Shown: positions 1-11,083, counted from the first letter of the stretch. The stretch is DNA of 64,000 nucleotides from Verrucomicrobiaceae bacterium (GCA_027486655.1 JAIXOR010000034.1:1-64000); one strand, 5' to 3'. Notes: generated from the letters alone by a model not told the origin. Numbers and translations: made by a program.

Positions 1-102
1 CCCCAGAACAAAGCGCCGGTCCACCACGCGCGAAATGCAGTGGTAGAACACCGGCTTGTGCCCGGAATGCCGCCAAGTAGCCAGCCAACGCGCTTTCCTC
101 AT
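1..102 (-). mobile_element. REP-associated tyrosine (Y1, IS200/rayT-like) transposase, N-terminus only, truncated by window edge
   Basis: Reverse translation from ATG at 102: MRKARWLATWRHSGHKPVFYHCISRVVDRRFVLG, matching the typical start (YHxISRVVDRRFVxG) of REP-associated transposases. Confidence 0.75.
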
Positions 103-145
103 GAGGCCCAAACCCTCACGCAAACCCATCGCACCTGGCAACTAT

Positions 146-163
146 AAAAGGACTGTCCCTTTA
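146..163. repeat. short inverted repeat AAAGGAC-T-GTCCCTTT next to the transposase start
   Basis: aaaaggactgtccctttat; GGAC/GTCC arms. Could be part of a REP-like element or a weak terminator for the TolC gene reading leftwards. Confidence 0.4.
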
Positions 164-198
164 TTTGTTGTCGCCGACGGATGGTTCTGGGGGAGGGC

Positions 199-1599
199 TT
201 ATTTTCCGGACCAGCCGCCGCCGAGGGCTTTGGCGAGGGCGGCGAGGGTGATTCGTTGTTGGGAATCGATTTGGGCGAGGACGAGTTGGACGCGGAGGAC
301 GGTGCGGTCGGCTTCGACGACTTCGAGGTAGGAGCTGAGGCCTTTTTCGAAGCGTTCGAGAGCGATGCGGCGGGTGTCGCGTGCGGAACCGAGTGCGGCG
401 TCCAGGGATTGTTTGGAACGGGCGAGGCCTTGCAGGTCGGTGATGGCATCCTCGACCTCGCGAAGAGCGGTGAGCAGCGCGGTTTTGTATTGGGCAAGGG
501 ACTCGTCCCTGCGACTGACCGCCGCATCGAAGTTGGCGCGGTTGGATCCTCCGTCGAAGAGGGGTGCGGCGACGCCGGCGCCGAGGGATAGCACCCGGTT
601 TTCCCAGTCGAGGAAACGTTTGACGTCCATCGATTCGAATCCGGCCCCGGCATTGAGGCTGAAGCTAGGGTAAAAGGCGGCTTCCGCGACGCCGATGCGG
701 GCGTTGGCGGCGCGCAGTTGTTGTTCGGCCGCGCGGACATCCGGGCGGCGTGCGAGGACCTCGGCGGGGAGTCCCGGGCGGATGCTGGGGACGGACGGGG
801 TCTTGCCGCCGCGTGGCATGGAGAAATCGGAGGGTCTGCTGCCGCAGAGGACGGCCAGTGCGTGTTCGGCGGATCCGCGTTGGCGCTGGACGACGGCGAG
901 GTCGTTGCGTGCGAGTTCCAGCTCGGTGCGGGCCTGGCTGGTGGTGAGGCCGTTGGTCAATCCCGCGTCCGCCTTGCTGGTCTGGATTTCGAGGGTTTCC
1001 TGGCGGCTGGTGATGGTTTCCTCGATGATCTGTTGCTGATCATCGAGGCCACGGAGGAGGAAGAACTGGCGGGCCACTTCGGTGGCGATGCCGAGGCGCT
1101 GGGCGTCCAAGAGGGCTGCCGCCGCATCGGCCTCGGCGGATGAGGCTTCGAGCAGGCGCTTGTTGCGGCCCCAGAGGTCGGGATCGTAGGCGAGGTCGAA
1201 GGTGCCGCGGTAGCGCTGGTTCTCCAGATTTACGGAAACCCCGGGAGGGAGGTTCTCTGTGGTGGCGTCGTTCGAAGCGCGGGCGATTCCGGCGCTGCCC
1301 TGGAGGTCCAGGGTGGGGAAGAGGCGGGCGCGGTCGAGGCCGACGAGTGCGCGTGCGGTGTCGAGACGGGCCTTGGCCGCGGCGAGGTCGGTATTGGCGG
1401 CGAGGGCGCGCTCGACGAGGCGGTTGAGTTGCGCGTCATTGAAAAGCCGCCACCACGCGTCGGGGAGGCGAGCTCCGGGTGAGGGGGTGGTTTCCTTCCA
1501 TTGGTCCCTGCCACCCAGCGATGGAAGTTGGAAATCCGGGCCGAGGGTGCAGGAAGCGAGAAGGATGGCCGCGGCCGGAGTGAGGAGTCGGAGTGTCAT
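199..1599 (-). CDS. TolC/NodT-family outer-membrane efflux lipoprotein
   Basis: 466 aa; lipoprotein-like N-terminus (ILLASCTLGPDF), DAWWRLFNDAQLNRLVERALAANTDLAAAKARLDTAR, RPDVRAAEQQLRAANARIGVAEAAFYPSFSL. Confidence 0.93.
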   Translation of the reverse strand: MTLRLLTPAAAILLASCTLGPDFQLPSLGGRDQWKETTPSPGARLPDAWWRLFNDAQLNRLVERALAANTDLAAAKARLDTARALVGLDRARLFPTLDLQGSAGIARASNDATTENLPPGVSVNLENQRYRGTFDLAYDPDLWGRNKRLLEASSAEADAAAALLDAQRLGIATEVARQFFLLRGLDDQQQIIEETITSRQETLEIQTSKADAGLTNGLTTSQARTELELARNDLAVVQRQRGSAEHALAVLCGSRPSDFSMPRGGKTPSVPSIRPGLPAEVLARRPDVRAAEQQLRAANARIGVAEAAFYPSFSLNAGAGFESMDVKRFLDWENRVLSLGAGVAAPLFDGGSNRANFDAAVSRRDESLAQYKTALLTALREVEDAITDLQGLARSKQSLDAALGSARDTRRIALERFEKGLSSYLEVVEADRTVLRVQLVLAQIDSQQRITLAALAKALGGGWSGK

Positions 1600-1602
1600 G
1601 GC

Positions 1603-2229
1603 TCAGTCGAAAGCGGTGGGGAGCGAGGGATCGGCGGCATGGCGCCAGGCGAGGTCGAGATACTGTCTGCCGGAGCGGTGAGGGCACAAGGGCGGGATTT
1701 CCCCGGGGCCGAACCAGGCGGCTCCGGTGGTTTCGTGGCTGGTGGTGAGGACACCGCCGGTGAGCTTGCACAGGAAAACGAGCCGATAGACATGCTCGGG
1801 CTGCGGTGGATGGTTGTGGCGGTCCTTGTCGAGGCAGGCGATGAGTTTGAGGACCTCGACCTCGATGCCGGATTCCTCGAGGACTTCCTTCACCGTGTTT
1901 TCCGCAGGTGTTAGATTCTGGTCCGCCCAGCCGCCGGGCAGGGTCCACATGCCGGTGGAGGCCTCGCGCACGAGGAGGATGCGGTTATGACCGTCGAACA
2001 CGGCCCCGCGCACGTCGACCTTGGGGGTGGCGTAGCCGAACTCCATGGGCCACTTGAATCCGGGCGCGGCGGAGGCGAGTGGAAGGGACGAGAGTTCGTG
2101 GAGGCGCTCGTATCGTTCGCGGTCGAAGGGGCTTTCGCTGTATCGGAGTCCCGCTTCGGAGAGCGCCTTGAGTTCGCGGCTGAAGGAGATCCAGTCGAGA
2201 CCAGGGCCGGATGTCGGTGGATGGTTCAT
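1603..2229 (-). CDS. NUDIX hydrolase with N-terminal extension (ADP-ribose pyrophosphatase-like)
   Basis: 208 aa; Nudix box GGWADQNLTPAENTVKEVLEESGIEVEV. Confidence 0.9.
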   Translation of the reverse strand: MNHPPTSGPGLDWISFSRELKALSEAGLRYSESPFDRERYERLHELSSLPLASAAPGFKWPMEFGYATPKVDVRGAVFDGHNRILLVREASTGMWTLPGGWADQNLTPAENTVKEVLEESGIEVEVLKLIACLDKDRHNHPPQPEHVYRLVFLCKLTGGVLTTSHETTGAAWFGPGEIPPLCPHRSGRQYLDLAWRHAADPSLPTAFD

Positions 2230-3182
2230 GGCTCCGGGGCTTCGATGAACACATCGACCTGCTGGCCGACGTACACGGGCGGATCCTGCGGCCGGTTGAA
2301 GGAGAAAATGACCTGCAGCACCCGGGTGTCGACCCGCTCGGTGGAAGATCCCGTAAGTGAGACCTTGGGAATGATGTAGGGTTCCACCCGGACGAATTCG
2401 AGAGGGAACTTCACATTCGGATCGCCCTTGAGGCTGGCGGTTCCTTTCTGCCCGGCGCGGATGCGGGTGGCGTTTTGTTCATCGACGTCGGCGCGGACTT
2501 GCAGGCGCTGGATATCGCCAAGGATCATCGCGGGGGATTTGGGAAGAGTGGCGGCGTATTCGCCCACGCGGAGGTTCACCTGGATGATGGATCCATCGCG
2601 AGGGGCGCGGATGGTAAGGCGGTCGATGAGAAGGCGCAGGCTCTCAAGCTCGCTTGCGGTGGCGGCGAGTTCGGCGGTGGCGGAACTGAGTTGAGCTTCG
2701 GCGACGGAGACGTCCTGGCGGCGGTTGTCGATGTCATCGACGCTGACGGCGCGCGGGTCGCTGACGGCGTTGAGGCGCGAGAGCTGGGATTTGACCTTGG
2801 CAAGCTGCGCCTCCGCGACCTGGACCTTGGACTTGGCCACCGACTGCCGGGCGAGTGTGGTGATTTCCTGGGAGCGGAGGTCGCGATCATCGAGGCGGAA
2901 GAGGATATCGCCTTGTTTCACGGTGTCGTTGACCTTCACCCCGAGCTCGGCGACCAGGCCGGGCTGAGGCACGCCGATGGCGACGTTCTCACTGAGCGCC
3001 TCGATGATGCCGGTGGCGGAGACTGCGTGCACGTAGGGTTTCGGGGCGGGCGGCACGGGTGGGTCTCCCGGGGGCGGCATGGCGCGCTCCGCCTGGATGC
3101 GGGTGATGGTGAGGATGCCAAGCACGCCGGCGATGGCCAGGGCGATGGTGGCGAAGCGGGACACGAGCGAGATGAATTTCAT
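2226..3182 (-). CDS. HlyD-family periplasmic adaptor / membrane fusion protein
   Basis: 318 aa; ATGIIEALSENVAIGVPQPGLVAELGVKVNDTVKQGDILFRLDDRDL biotinyl-lipoyl-like motif, then coiled coil. Stop overlaps the NUDIX start. Confidence 0.9.
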   Translation of the reverse strand: MKFISLVSRFATIALAIAGVLGILTITRIQAERAMPPPGDPPVPPAPKPYVHAVSATGIIEALSENVAIGVPQPGLVAELGVKVNDTVKQGDILFRLDDRDLRSQEITTLARQSVAKSKVQVAEAQLAKVKSQLSRLNAVSDPRAVSVDDIDNRRQDVSVAEAQLSSATAELAATASELESLRLLIDRLTIRAPRDGSIIQVNLRVGEYAATLPKSPAMILGDIQRLQVRADVDEQNATRIRAGQKGTASLKGDPNVKFPLEFVRVEPYIIPKVSLTGSSTERVDTRVLQVIFSFNRPQDPPVYVGQQVDVFIEAPEP

Positions 3183-3217
3183 GGAGGTGTGGGTTCGCGG
3201 GTTGCCGGAGGCTGTCC

Positions 3218-3960
<743 letters not shown>

Positions 3961-3964
<4 letters not shown>

Positions 3965-5121
3965 GCGCGGAAGACCATGGCGGGCTCGTAGAGGCTGAGG
4001 CGGATGATTCCCAACAGCGCGGCGATCATGCAGATGAACTGGATCACGCCGAATGCCACGACGGGAATGATCCATGGCATGACGAAGGGGGGTTGTTCGT
4101 TCTGGATGGCGAACCAGGCGAAGACCGAAGTGGCGAGCAGGCCGATGCCGAAGCCGATGAGCCCGACGACGGATGACTGGATGAGGAGCATGATGCTGAG
4201 CCTGAAGTTGGTCATGCCCATGGCCTTGAGCGCGCCGAGGTGCTTCAGGTTGTCCAGGACAAAGGCGTAGAAGGTCTGGCAGGCGATGGCGATCCCGACG
4301 ATGAATCCGATGACCACGGTGGTGCCGAACGAGATGGGGATGCCCGTGTTGCGCACGTACCACCAGACGGTGGAGGTGTTGAAATCATCCGGGTTTTCCC
4401 CGAAACCGCGGTTGACGAAGGCGCGGAGTCCGGTCCTGCGGGTGATTTCCGCGGCGGCGGCGTCGGGTGTCATTCCCTCGACCGGGGCGGCGATGACCGC
4501 GGAGAGCATTTTGCGCGAGGCCGGGGTGTATTGAAGGGCGCGTTCGTAGGTCGTCCAAAGATAGGGCCCTCCGGTGAACGAGCGGACGGCCTTGCAGATA
4601 CCCACGACGCGGGCTTCGATGTCATTGATTTCAAAATGATCGCCGACGGTGATCGGGTTGGTTTTGTCCAGCGAGAGCCGTTCGACGGCGAGTTCGTCGA
4701 TGACGACGGTGTTGGGCAGCCGGAGGTCGGCGAGGTTTCCCTGGATCATGCGCATGGGCCCCCCGGCGAGGGATGCGGCGTCGATGCCGATGAGCTGCAC
4801 GGTCTTGAAACTGCCGTCCTCGATGCGCACCCGCTGGATGCCTGAGTAGAGCGGCATCGCCCATTTCACCGCGGAGACCGAGCGGACTCGGGAAACATCG
4901 GTGTCCCTGAGCGGGTTGGTTTCGTTCACTTGTTCGACGCGTTCCTCGACCACGTAAATGGGAGCGGCGACGTTCTTGAGGGTGGAGGTGGTCCAGGTCA
5001 TGAGCCCGCAGAACACGGAAGCCTGCTGGACGATCAGGAAGGTGGCGAAGAACAGCCCGGCGACGAGCATGAGGTACTTGGCCGTATCGCCGAAGAGCAT
5101 TTTGAGAGCGAGGCCGATCAT
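3961..5121 (-). CDS. ABC transporter permease (FtsX/MacB/DevC-like)
   Basis: Start MIGLALKMLFGDTAKYLMLVAGLFFATFLIVQQASVFCGLM at 5121; C-terminal TM helices; 4-bp overlap with the ATPase start. Confidence 0.88.
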
Positions 5122-5277
5122 GCGCGGTGGGGTGGGGCGGGGGGAGGGTAGCAGCGCCGGAGCAGCCCGCAATGCGCGAACCGTGCCACGGCGCAGATTT
5201 CCCGGGCGCGGTATGAAACGCCGCCTGCCCCGGCATTTGGGATTCCCCCGGACCGGTGGCGGGTGTAGGGGTGGATC

Positions 5278-5805
5278 ATGGGCTTGATCGAAACATGGTT
5301 GGTTTCCGAAGAAACGGGGAGGCCTTTTCACGGCTGTGTCCGCTGCAGGCTGCCCTTGTTGGAGATCGACCGCCCGTGGCTGGTGAACAAGGACTACTTT
5401 CGGGGTGAGTGTGTGCTGGAATACGCCGTCTGCCAGAAATGCCGGGGTGAGGTGTCCGCGGAGATTCCGGAGGTGACGAAGGCCGCGGTGCGCCAGTTTC
5501 TGGAAGCGGAAATCGATTGGCCGGCGCGTCTTGCCGAGCACCTCGGCGAGGGCGGGGAGGCTCTGAGGTTTTCACGTTGTGTCTCTTGCCTGCGGCCGCG
5601 TGAGGATCTGGATGGCTTCGCGCTATCCGGATTGTTCGATGCGGAAGGGCATGCGGTCCTGGGGCCGCTTCCCTTGCTCTTGTGCAGGGAGTGTTACGGC
5701 AGGATGACCTCCCTGCTGTGCGAGCGGAGCCGTGGGGTTTGGAGACGGTTTCTCGACGAAAACTTCGAGGGGCCCTTCGATCCCGACGATCTCGGCATCT
5801 TCTGA
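5278..5805 (+). CDS. hypothetical protein with four CxxC pairs (putative zinc-ribbon)
   Basis: 175 aa; CVRC, CQKC, CVSC and CREC; consistent high-GC coding composition. Confidence 0.75.
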   Translation: MGLIETWLVSEETGRPFHGCVRCRLPLLEIDRPWLVNKDYFRGECVLEYAVCQKCRGEVSAEIPEVTKAAVRQFLEAEIDWPARLAEHLGEGGEALRFSRCVSCLRPREDLDGFALSGLFDAEGHAVLGPLPLLLCRECYGRMTSLLCERSRGVWRRFLDENFEGPFDPDDLGIF

Positions 5806-5816
5806 ACGCCTGGCGA

Positions 5817-7352
5817 TCAGCCGAGGGCCAGAGCCTCTTCGAATGCCGCCTGGAGTGTGGAGAAGGACTCCAGCCCGCAGGACACGCGCAGCAGGTGGGA
5901 TGGCACGCCGCAGCCTTCGGCCCACTCGAGCTCCGGGTAGTGCGCGAGCATGGTGTATGGGCAGACCAGTGTGAAGGGCGTGCCGAAACTGGGGCCCTTG
6001 CTCACCTTCAGCGCGTCATACACCTTGGCGGTTTTCTTCGGATTCTTGAGGACAAACGACAGCAAACCGCCATAGCCGCCGTTTTTGCGGCGCACGGCAT
6101 CGTAGTTTTCCCGGCAGACCAGGGACGGATGCCACACCTGCGCGACAGCCGGCTGCTCCGCGAGCCACGAAGCAAGCTCGATGCCGTTGGCGTTGACGGT
6201 TTTCATCCGCTTGGAATAGCCCTTGAGATTCGAGAGAAGCACCTCCGCATCAGCGATGTAAAGCGGCGCGCAATCCGCGGCATCGGCTGCGAGCGATTCA
6301 CACAGCGCAGCGGCCAGCGGGGAATCCGAGCGCACGGCGGCCATGCCGGCCATCACATCGCCTTCGCCCGAGACCCATTTTGTGAGACTGCCGGTGACCA
6401 CATCCGCAAATCTCAGTGCCTCGACGTTCAGAGGGCCTGCCGCCGAATCGTCGACCACAAGCGGCGTGGATCCCTCGGCACAGGCCTGGGCCACCCGTGC
6501 CAGATCCACGGTGCGCAGCAGCGGATTGCTCGGCACCTCGGTGAAGACCCCGGCAAACTCGCCCTGGCGGATGCGTTTGAGCGCCTCATCGAACGACTCG
6601 CCGCTGGCTTCATTCAGATAGACCACGCCGTGTCCGAAGAATTCCTGCACTTTCAGGCAGTCCACATAGGGAAACTCCAGTTGCAGCGTCTTCTTGCCCT
6701 TCATCAGGCCGGGCAGCGCGCGCAGCACCGAGGTGACCGCCGCCATGCCCGAGGAGAAAACAAACGTGTGATCCGGCTCCGAGCCGGTGAACTTGGCGAC
6801 GGCGCGCGCGATCAGGTGCGATTTCGAACCCTCGCGCGGCTTGCCATCGAGGAAATCCTGCGCCTGCCGGCTGCTCACCACCTCACCGGAGAAGCGCCAG
6901 TAGTTGTTGGCCTCCGCTTTCGCCTTCGAGGGAACAATCAATGCCTGGAGCCCGTGGTAGCTGCTGATCCGCACGGCTGTCTCGGCGCGGCGCTCGACCC
7001 AGCGATGGGCGCGCTGCACCGAGGCGCGCGTGGGCAGAACGACCACATCCTCACTGTCCAACGCGGTTTCCGCCTTGGCATTGTCGAACAAGCGCTCGAC
7101 CGTCGGATGCTTGAAAAACCGTGGATACCCCATCCGCATGCGCTTCAACACCTTGTCGCGGCCTTCTTCATAACCGATCACCGAGTCCCACGTCGGAAGG
7201 CACACCGAGCACGCGTGCGGAGAATCCGGGAGAGGTATCCCCAGATCCTTTTCCTGCCATGCCGGCTGGGCTGATAGGTCGCGCGTCACGGCCCCCTCCA
7301 TGACTCGCGGCCGGACTTTGGGCAAGCCGGATCGACTCATCGAGCCTGCCAC
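5817..7352 (-). CDS. PLP-dependent Cys/Met metabolism enzyme (cystathionine gamma-synthase-like)
   Basis: 511 aa; SHLIARAVAKFTGSEPDHTFVFSSGMAAVTSVLRAL, SNPLLRTVDL, VVDDS, VVTGSLTKWVSGEGDVMAG. Start uncertain (an alternative Met lies at about 7301). Confidence 0.85.
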   Translation of the reverse strand: MAGSMSRSGLPKVRPRVMEGAVTRDLSAQPAWQEKDLGIPLPDSPHACSVCLPTWDSVIGYEEGRDKVLKRMRMGYPRFFKHPTVERLFDNAKAETALDSEDVVVLPTRASVQRAHRWVERRAETAVRISSYHGLQALIVPSKAKAEANNYWRFSGEVVSSRQAQDFLDGKPREGSKSHLIARAVAKFTGSEPDHTFVFSSGMAAVTSVLRALPGLMKGKKTLQLEFPYVDCLKVQEFFGHGVVYLNEASGESFDEALKRIRQGEFAGVFTEVPSNPLLRTVDLARVAQACAEGSTPLVVDDSAAGPLNVEALRFADVVTGSLTKWVSGEGDVMAGMAAVRSDSPLAAALCESLAADAADCAPLYIADAEVLLSNLKGYSKRMKTVNANGIELASWLAEQPAVAQVWHPSLVCRENYDAVRRKNGGYGGLLSFVLKNPKKTAKVYDALKVSKGPSFGTPFTLVCPYTMLAHYPELEWAEGCGVPSHLLRVSCGLESFSTLQAAFEEALALG

Positions 7353-7545
7353 CCCTGTTCCATCCCGCCGATGACTTCGCGTTTTTTGCCGTGTGATGCA
7401 TCTATCTCATTGATTTCCAATCAAATCCACACTCGACGAACCAACGCCCATCTTGCATCGATCCCGTTTCGGCGGCACCAGGAACCCGGAAATCGGATGA
7501 TAAATCCGGCCATCCACCTGGGTTTCATGGGGACTCGCACCACCC

Positions 7546-8319
7546 ATGAAGCGCATCCTGCCGATTCTCACCTCGCTCGTCGGCCTGATCGCCGTGTTCT
7601 TCTGGGTCCTTCAGCCATCCTGGAAAACCCGCTCATCCCCGGCGTCCCCGCCGCCGCTTGTTCCCGCATCCGCGCCGGAATACGAATACCGCGAAGCGTC
7701 TCCCGACGGCATCGGGAAGTTCTTTCTGGGCCGGGAAATCTCGAAGGTCATGGGCCACTCCGGAATCACCTGGCTCGAACGTGATCAACGCGAGGCCGAG
7801 GAAGCACCCACCCGCGCCATCGCCGCGCTCGACCTGCCGCCGGAGACGGTCATCGCCGACATCGGCGCAGGATCCGGATACTACGCGCTGCGCATCGCCC
7901 CGCGCATCCCGCTGGGACGAGTCGTGGCGGTCGATATCCAAAAGGAAATGATTGATTTCCTCTCACTTCGGTCCCGGCAACTCGGCATCTCCAACATCCA
8001 GACGCACCTCGGCGCAGTGGATGATCTCAAGCTCCCGCCCTCCACACTCGACGCGGCGCTTCTCGTGGATGCCTATCACGAGTTTTCCCATCCGCGTGAA
8101 ATGCTTGAGTCCCTCCACCGCGCGCTGAAACCCGGCGGCCGGGTCTTCCTTCTCGAGTTCCGCGGCGAGGATCCGCGCGTGCCGATCAAGCCGCTCCACA
8201 AGATGACGGTCGATCAGGCCCGCCGCGAGTTCGAGGCCTGCGGCTTCCACTTCGCCGAAAACCGCCGCCACCTGCCGTGGCAGCACCTTCTTGTGTTTCG
8301 CAAGCCCTCCGCGCCCTGA
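7546..8319 (+). CDS. class I SAM-dependent methyltransferase, N-terminal membrane anchor
   Basis: 257 aa; VIADIGAGSGYYALRIAPRIPLGRVVAVDIQKEMI, ALLVDAYHEFSHPREMLESLHRALKPGGRVFLLEF. Confidence 0.92.
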   Translation: MKRILPILTSLVGLIAVFFWVLQPSWKTRSSPASPPPLVPASAPEYEYREASPDGIGKFFLGREISKVMGHSGITWLERDQREAEEAPTRAIAALDLPPETVIADIGAGSGYYALRIAPRIPLGRVVAVDIQKEMIDFLSLRSRQLGISNIQTHLGAVDDLKLPPSTLDAALLVDAYHEFSHPREMLESLHRALKPGGRVFLLEFRGEDPRVPIKPLHKMTVDQARREFEACGFHFAENRRHLPWQHLLVFRKPSAP

Positions 8320-8868
8320 TTCACCCGGTGTCGAATCCTGACAGGCAGCGCCATGCACACGGCCCGATTGGATCGACCGCGTCCGCTCCCGCCGCATCAC
8401 CCCTCCCGGCCAATCCCTCCGCTAGGACAGGACCGGGAAAATCCTGCCAATCTCCAAACCACCCGGTGAAGCCTCCTCCCCGGCCTTCCGCTACTGGAGA
8501 CCCTTGGCCGGCAAAGCCGCCTTCTATCAATTCCGCTACGACGATCTTCTCATCGACCTGAGCCAAGCCACCCACCCTTAACCCTCCCACACATGCCTGC
8601 CACCGCAGATTGGTGCCTCGTTGATCCAAAACGTAGCGACCGTTCGATGAACCGCCACGCCAATGAACCGCAGTTCATGGTGAATGGTGACGTCTACCCA
8701 CTCCTCACTCAGACGGATCACTGCTCACCGAGCACTCGGCAATACTCCGCTCGGTCTTTAAAGTGCTGACATCCAGGGTCTTGAGAAATCATGCCGTGAA
8801 CAACAAGCCCGGTTGACGGAATTTCAGTTCTTGTTAGCACGAGGCTGATCGACTACGATTCGGCAGGG

Positions 8869-9327
8869 ATGAAGAGGAAGATTGCATTGACCATGCTCGT
8901 TCTGGCGACGACTGCGATTGTTGCCATTATCTCACGTCCTGCCGCCCAAGAGGACGCTTCGAAAGTCATCTGTGTAATTGCGATGGCGCAAAGCGACTTC
9001 CAGAAGCTTGTGAGGTCGGACATTCGATATTCCATGGTGAAGGTCGAGCCAATCGGCAAGTCTGGACGTTTCAGTGTCAGCGCAACTGGCGCAACAAAGG
9101 CGATCGCCGAGAAGAATCTTGAAGCTTCGATTCGCTCACTTGTGGATTGGGGTTACACATGGCAGGTAAAGCGGTGTTCCAAGCAGGAGTTGGCCGAGAT
9201 CAACCTCGCTGGTGCCGTTCAGGATTCCGCCCCCCGGGACAGACCTGGAAGGTGGTCGAATGCGCTCAATCAACTTTATGGACCTTTTCGTGATACTTTC
9301 GACCTTAGACTCAAAAAAGAAAACTGA
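8869..9327 (+). CDS. hypothetical exported protein
   Basis: 152 aa; hydrophobic N-terminus MKRKIALTMLVLATTAIVAII; lies in a coding-poor stretch. Confidence 0.5.
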   Translation: MKRKIALTMLVLATTAIVAIISRPAAQEDASKVICVIAMAQSDFQKLVRSDIRYSMVKVEPIGKSGRFSVSATGATKAIAEKNLEASIRSLVDWGYTWQVKRCSKQELAEINLAGAVQDSAPRDRPGRWSNALNQLYGPFRDTFDLRLKKEN

Positions 9328-10042
9328 CATCAAGGAGCCATTCGTGATTGTGTGTTTTCCACCGGGAGCTTCGTGGAGCCAATCACGGAGTGGGATGCTC
9401 CTAACCGATTTTCCTTTGACGTGACCGAGAATCCCCCACCCATGAACGAGCTTTCCCTTTACAAGGATTTACAAGCTCCACATCTGCATGGACACATGGT
9501 GTCGGAGAGAGGAAACTTCGAATTGCTAAGCAGGGCGATCAGATTCTGCTAGAAGTTACTACATGGTGTTCCCACAGCATTTCACCGGAGTTCCACTGGT
9601 GGATGGTTTCCGATGAGATCATCCATCGCATCCATCTTCGAGTCCTGATTCACCTCAAGCACCACACCGGAAAGAATCGCTGAAAAGGCGCTTCATCCGA
9701 AGGCGGGTAACGCTCCTGTTTGAATACGGGCTTCGGCGTCATGGATCCGAGAGACGATGACGGTCCTTGGGGATGAGGGCGCTTCTGGAGAGGCGTGGTA
9801 TGAACTCGTCAGCTTGAAGGCAAATGAACCAACGAAGATCGGGACAGCGCCCACGCGTTGTGGTGGAGCGAGTCAGAGGGCGTTCTCATGGCCTTTCCGG
9901 ACTTTCGGCCCGCTGAACCCAAGGACCATGCCCAATCCCGGACGGATGGATTGGGTCTTCCTCGTTGCTTGAAGGTCTGAAGGCCGGAGTGATCCACAGA
10001 GCAGCGATGGCGCGGCAATCTGTAACGTGGATGATTCAAAGG

Positions 10043-11083
10043 TCAATCCGGGGAAGTTGGAGGCTTCATCCATGCCACTGCACCTTTGGGAGCCAGGAAC
10101 AGGGTTCCATGCTGGGCGCGTGGCGGGAACCGGGTTTCCTTGCGGTGGTTCCACGTTTGCAAGTCTGGCGATGTGGCAAGCTGCAAGTGTCCCCCGGCGG
10201 GTTCGTCCCAGACAAACCACCAGGTTTGATTGTAGAGCAGGAGGCTCGGTCCTTCGGCCATGGAGTTTCGCGGCCTCGGGTCGGAAAACATGGGTGAATG
10301 ATTTCCGGCAATGGGTCCGGTCAGCGGCGAAAAGTCCGGCTTTTCGGTGTCCATGGTGGCGGTGCGTGTGATCCAGAGATTCCGCCCCGGCATGGTTTTC
10401 AGCGATTCGTCGCGCGAGCATTTGATGATCATGACCCAGTTGTGGTTCACGGGATCCGGTTTCATCACGGCATCGATGGAGGCAAAGCCGCGTTCGAAGA
10501 AGAGGCTGGCCCTGCTGAAGGTCTTGAAATCCCTTGTGCGGGTAATGAACACGCGGTTGTCGTATTGGGAACCCCGCTTGCCATTGTTGTTGCTGGCGTC
10601 GTCATCATTCTTTTCCCGCGGAATCGTGCTGGCGAAGAGGATGAAGAAGTCATCCTTCACCGGATCGTGATGGATCTCGGGTGCCCAGACGTTGTCCGGT
10701 TGTTCGTCAATGGGAAGCGAATCGGGGAAGGGTCGCACCTGGACGGGCTCCGACCAGTCGCACAGGTTCCTTGAGGAGGCATAGCCAAAGATGCGCCCGG
10801 TCCAGTTCGAGGTCCACACCATGTGGAAGACTCCCTTGTGATAAACGATGGACGGGTCACGTGTGAGGTTCTGTCCCGGCCATTTTGGCGGTGCAAAAAC
10901 CGGCTTGTCGCCGTTGAGTGCCTGGAATTCGGTGTCGCCACTTCCTTTTGCGAGGAAGACCCCGTCTTTTCCATTATCGCGGAAATAGGAGAACAGCATC
11001 ACCTCGGGGCATTCGGGCTGTGCTGCGATGGAAAGCCCGATGAGGCATGGAGCAATGAGGGCAGGGATGGAGAGGTGTTTCAT
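10043..11083 (-). CDS. GH43-like five-bladed beta-propeller glycoside hydrolase, secreted
   Basis: 346 aa; signal peptide; LTRDPSIVYHKGVFHMVWTSNWTGRIFGYASSRNLCDWSEP, DNVWAPEIHHDPVKDDFFILFAS. Confidence 0.85.
   Translation of the reverse strand: MKHLSIPALIAPCLIGLSIAAQPECPEVMLFSYFRDNGKDGVFLAKGSGDTEFQALNGDKPVFAPPKWPGQNLTRDPSIVYHKGVFHMVWTSNWTGRIFGYASSRNLCDWSEPVQVRPFPDSLPIDEQPDNVWAPEIHHDPVKDDFFILFASTIPREKNDDDASNNNGKRGSQYDNRVFITRTRDFKTFSRASLFFERGFASIDAVMKPDPVNHNWVMIIKCSRDESLKTMPGRNLWITRTATMDTEKPDFSPLTGPIAGNHSPMFSDPRPRNSMAEGPSLLLYNQTWWFVWDEPAGGHLQLATSPDLQTWNHRKETRFPPRAQHGTLFLAPKGAVAWMKPPTSPD

Noticed and set aside
5682-7274. 530-aa plus-strand ORF
   Set aside because: Antisense to the clearly recognisable PLP enzyme; no coherent domains.
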